Shown here one piece after another: positions 13,162-14,467 of a DNA stretch of 14,467 bases. The position numbers were made by a program, and so were the translations under genes. Under the pieces are notes generated by a model. That model was not told the origin of the DNA, searched no databases, and saw only the letters and a list, made by a program, of their open reading frames with translations. This DNA comes from an uncultured Cloacibacillus sp. (GTDB taxonomy: Bacteria > Synergistota > Synergistia > Synergistales > Synergistaceae): positions 1 through 14,467 of the forward strand of contig CAKSWL010000028.1 in assembly GCA_934511335.1 (NCBI GenBank). Direction: 5' to 3'. Positions within the stretch are counted from its first letter, which is position 1. Every line of letters starts with the position of its first letter.

Positions 13162-14467
13162 ATGAAGGACAGGGCATATAAACTAACGCAGAACAGGGCG
13201 CCGCTGCTGGAGGCGCTCACGGAGTATCGGCAGAGCCGCGTCGTCCCCTTCGACGTCCCCGGCCACAAACAGGGGCGCGGCACGCCAGAGCTGACGGAAT
13301 TCCTCGGCAAGGCCTGCTTATCCGTCGACGTCAACTCAATGAAGCCGCTCGACAACCTGAGCCATCCGACCTCCGTCATCAAAGAGGCCGAGGCGCTGGC
13401 CGCCGACGCCTTCGGGGCCGACGACGCCTTCCTCATAATCGGCGGCACCACCGCCGCCGTTCAGGCGATGATCATGAGCGTCTGCAAGCGCGGCGACGCG
13501 ATTATCATTCCGCGCAACGTCCACAAATCGGCGATCAACGCCCTCATCCTCTGCGGCATCATCCCAATCTATGTCGATCCCGGCATCCATCCGGAACTCG
13601 GCATCTCGCTCGGGATGTGCGCCGCGGACGTCGAAGCGGCGATCGCCGCTCATCCGGAGGCAAAGGCCGTCTTCGTCAACAACCCCACCTATTACGGCAT
13701 CTGCGCCGACCTCAGGCGTATCACGGAGGCGGCGCACCGCGCGGGAATGGCGGCGCTCATCGACGAGGCCCACGGCACGCATTTCTACTTCGGAAACGAC
13801 ATGCCCCTCTCCGCGATGGCGGCGGGAGCCGACATCGCGGCGGTCAGCATGCACAAGACCGGCGGCTCGCTGACGCAGAGTTCGCTGCTGCTTATGAGAC
13901 GCGGCCGCGTAAACCCCGATTATGTGCGCACGGTGATCAATCTCACGCAGACAACGAGCGCCTCCTACCTCCTCATGAGCTCGCTCGACATCGCGCGCAA
14001 AGCGCTCGCCACCGAGGGAGCAGAGACCTTTGCACGCGTCGTCTCGCTCGCCGAGTACGCGCGCGGCGAGATAAACAAAATCGGCGGCTATTACGCCTTC
14101 TCACGCGAAATCATAGACGGAAAATACATCTGCGACTTCGACGCGACCAAGCTCTCAGTCAATACGCTGAAGATTGGCCTCGCGGGCGTCGAGGTCTACG
14201 ACCTGCTGCGCGACGACTACGGTATCCAGATAGAGTTCGGCGACATGGGCAACATGCTGGCGATCATCTCCGTCGGCGACAATCACTACGCGATCGAACG
14301 CCTCGTCGCCTCGCTCTCCGAGATAAAGCGCCTGCGCGGGCGCGAAGGATTAAGCCTGCTCGACCACGAGTATATCCCCCCTGTCGTGCGGATGACGCCG
14401 CAGGAGGCCTTTTACGCCCCCAGCAGGCCGCTGCCCGTCCGGGATACGGTGGGAAAGATTTCCGCGG
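13162..14467 (+). CDS. PLP-dependent Orn/Lys/Arg-type decarboxylase (3' end cut by window)
   Basis: The frame is open from ATG 13162 to the window end, 435 codons. Relatives such as Bacillus SpeA have about 490 residues, so some 50 are missing. It belongs to the fold type I Orn/Lys/Arg decarboxylase family. Seen in order are the substrate-side motif VPFDVPGHKQG near residue 30, a VDVNSMKPLDNLSHP block, GGTTAAVQAMI and IPRNVHKSA (cofactor phosphate region), the PLP-contacting DEAHG (Asp201, His204), and SMHKTGGSLTQSS with the Schiff-base lysine Lys232. The C-terminal domain begins after about residue 300. It sits 8 nt after speD, so a polyamine role is likely. Arginine decarboxylation to agmatine (speA of the Bacillus type) is my first choice, but lysine or ornithine cannot be excluded from the sequence. 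The Shine-Dalgarno is weak (AAGGGC), suggesting coupling to speD. Confidence 0.9.
   Translation, partial: MKDRAYKLTQNRAPLLEALTEYRQSRVVPFDVPGHKQGRGTPELTEFLGKACLSVDVNSMKPLDNLSHPTSVIKEAEALAADAFGADDAFLIIGGTTAAVQAMIMSVCKRGDAIIIPRNVHKSAINALILCGIIPIYVDPGIHPELGISLGMCAADVEAAIAAHPEAKAVFVNNPTYYGICADLRRITEAAHRAGMAALIDEAHGTHFYFGNDMPLSAMAAGADIAAVSMHKTGGSLTQSSLLLMRRGRVNPDYVRTVINLTQTTSASYLLMSSLDIARKALATEGAETFARVVSLAEYARGEINKIGGYYAFSREIIDGKYICDFDATKLSVNTLKIGLAGVEVYDLLRDDYGIQIEFGDMGNMLAIISVGDNHYAIERLVASLSEIKRLRGREGLSLLDHEYIPPVVRMTPQEAFYAPSRPLPVRDTVGKISA

Noticed and set aside
1..14467. CRISPR arrays, tRNA genes, insertion sequences or phage genes
   Set aside because: No regularly spaced repeats, cloverleaf sequences, transposase-like frames or terminal inverted repeats were recognised on either strand.

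Overview
The window reads as chromosomal DNA of a moderately GC-rich anaerobe, most likely of the phylum Synergistota (Cloacibacillus/Synergistes-like). That placement is inference. It rests on DUF3798-type binding proteins linked to two-permease ABC transporters, and on a large-form SpeD beside an Orn/Lys/Arg-type decarboxylase.

Layout. Positions 1-5015 (+) hold ABC system 1: the 3' part of a DUF3798 binding protein, a strong terminator, a double-domain ATPase and two different membrane permeases. The three ABC genes overlap or are translationally coupled. Positions 5016-5475 hold no convincing gene but are rich in inverted repeats, ending in two terminators; a small structured RNA is possible here. 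Positions 5476-9754 (-) hold ABC system 2, a paralogue of system 1 facing it tail to tail: ATPase, permease, permease, plus a small membrane-anchored protein that system 1 lacks in this window. Upstream of it, at 9891-10287 (-), lies a decayed DUF3798 gene with a large internal deletion, in-frame stops and frameshifts, where the system 2 binding-protein gene would be expected. At 10938-12143 (+) is an intact, well-expressed-looking DUF3798 binding-protein gene with a signal peptide, its own near-consensus promoter and its own terminator, and no ABC genes after it. At 12341-14467 (+) are speD and a decarboxylase cut by the window edge, preceded by a near-consensus promoter and a site matching the E. 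coli PurR consensus.

How the genes fit. Each ABC set has one ATPase polypeptide carrying two nucleotide-binding domains and two non-identical permeases, the layout known from nucleoside-type (NupABC/BmpA) and AI-2-type importers of the sugar/branched-chain permease class. The binding proteins would capture an unknown solute outside the membrane. The simplest reading is that the stand-alone DUF3798 protein at 10938 now serves system 2, whose own binding protein has decayed. SpeD makes decarboxylated SAM and the decarboxylase makes a diamine or agmatine, which together point to spermidine-type polyamine synthesis. Nothing in the sequence proves a link between the transporters and polyamines.
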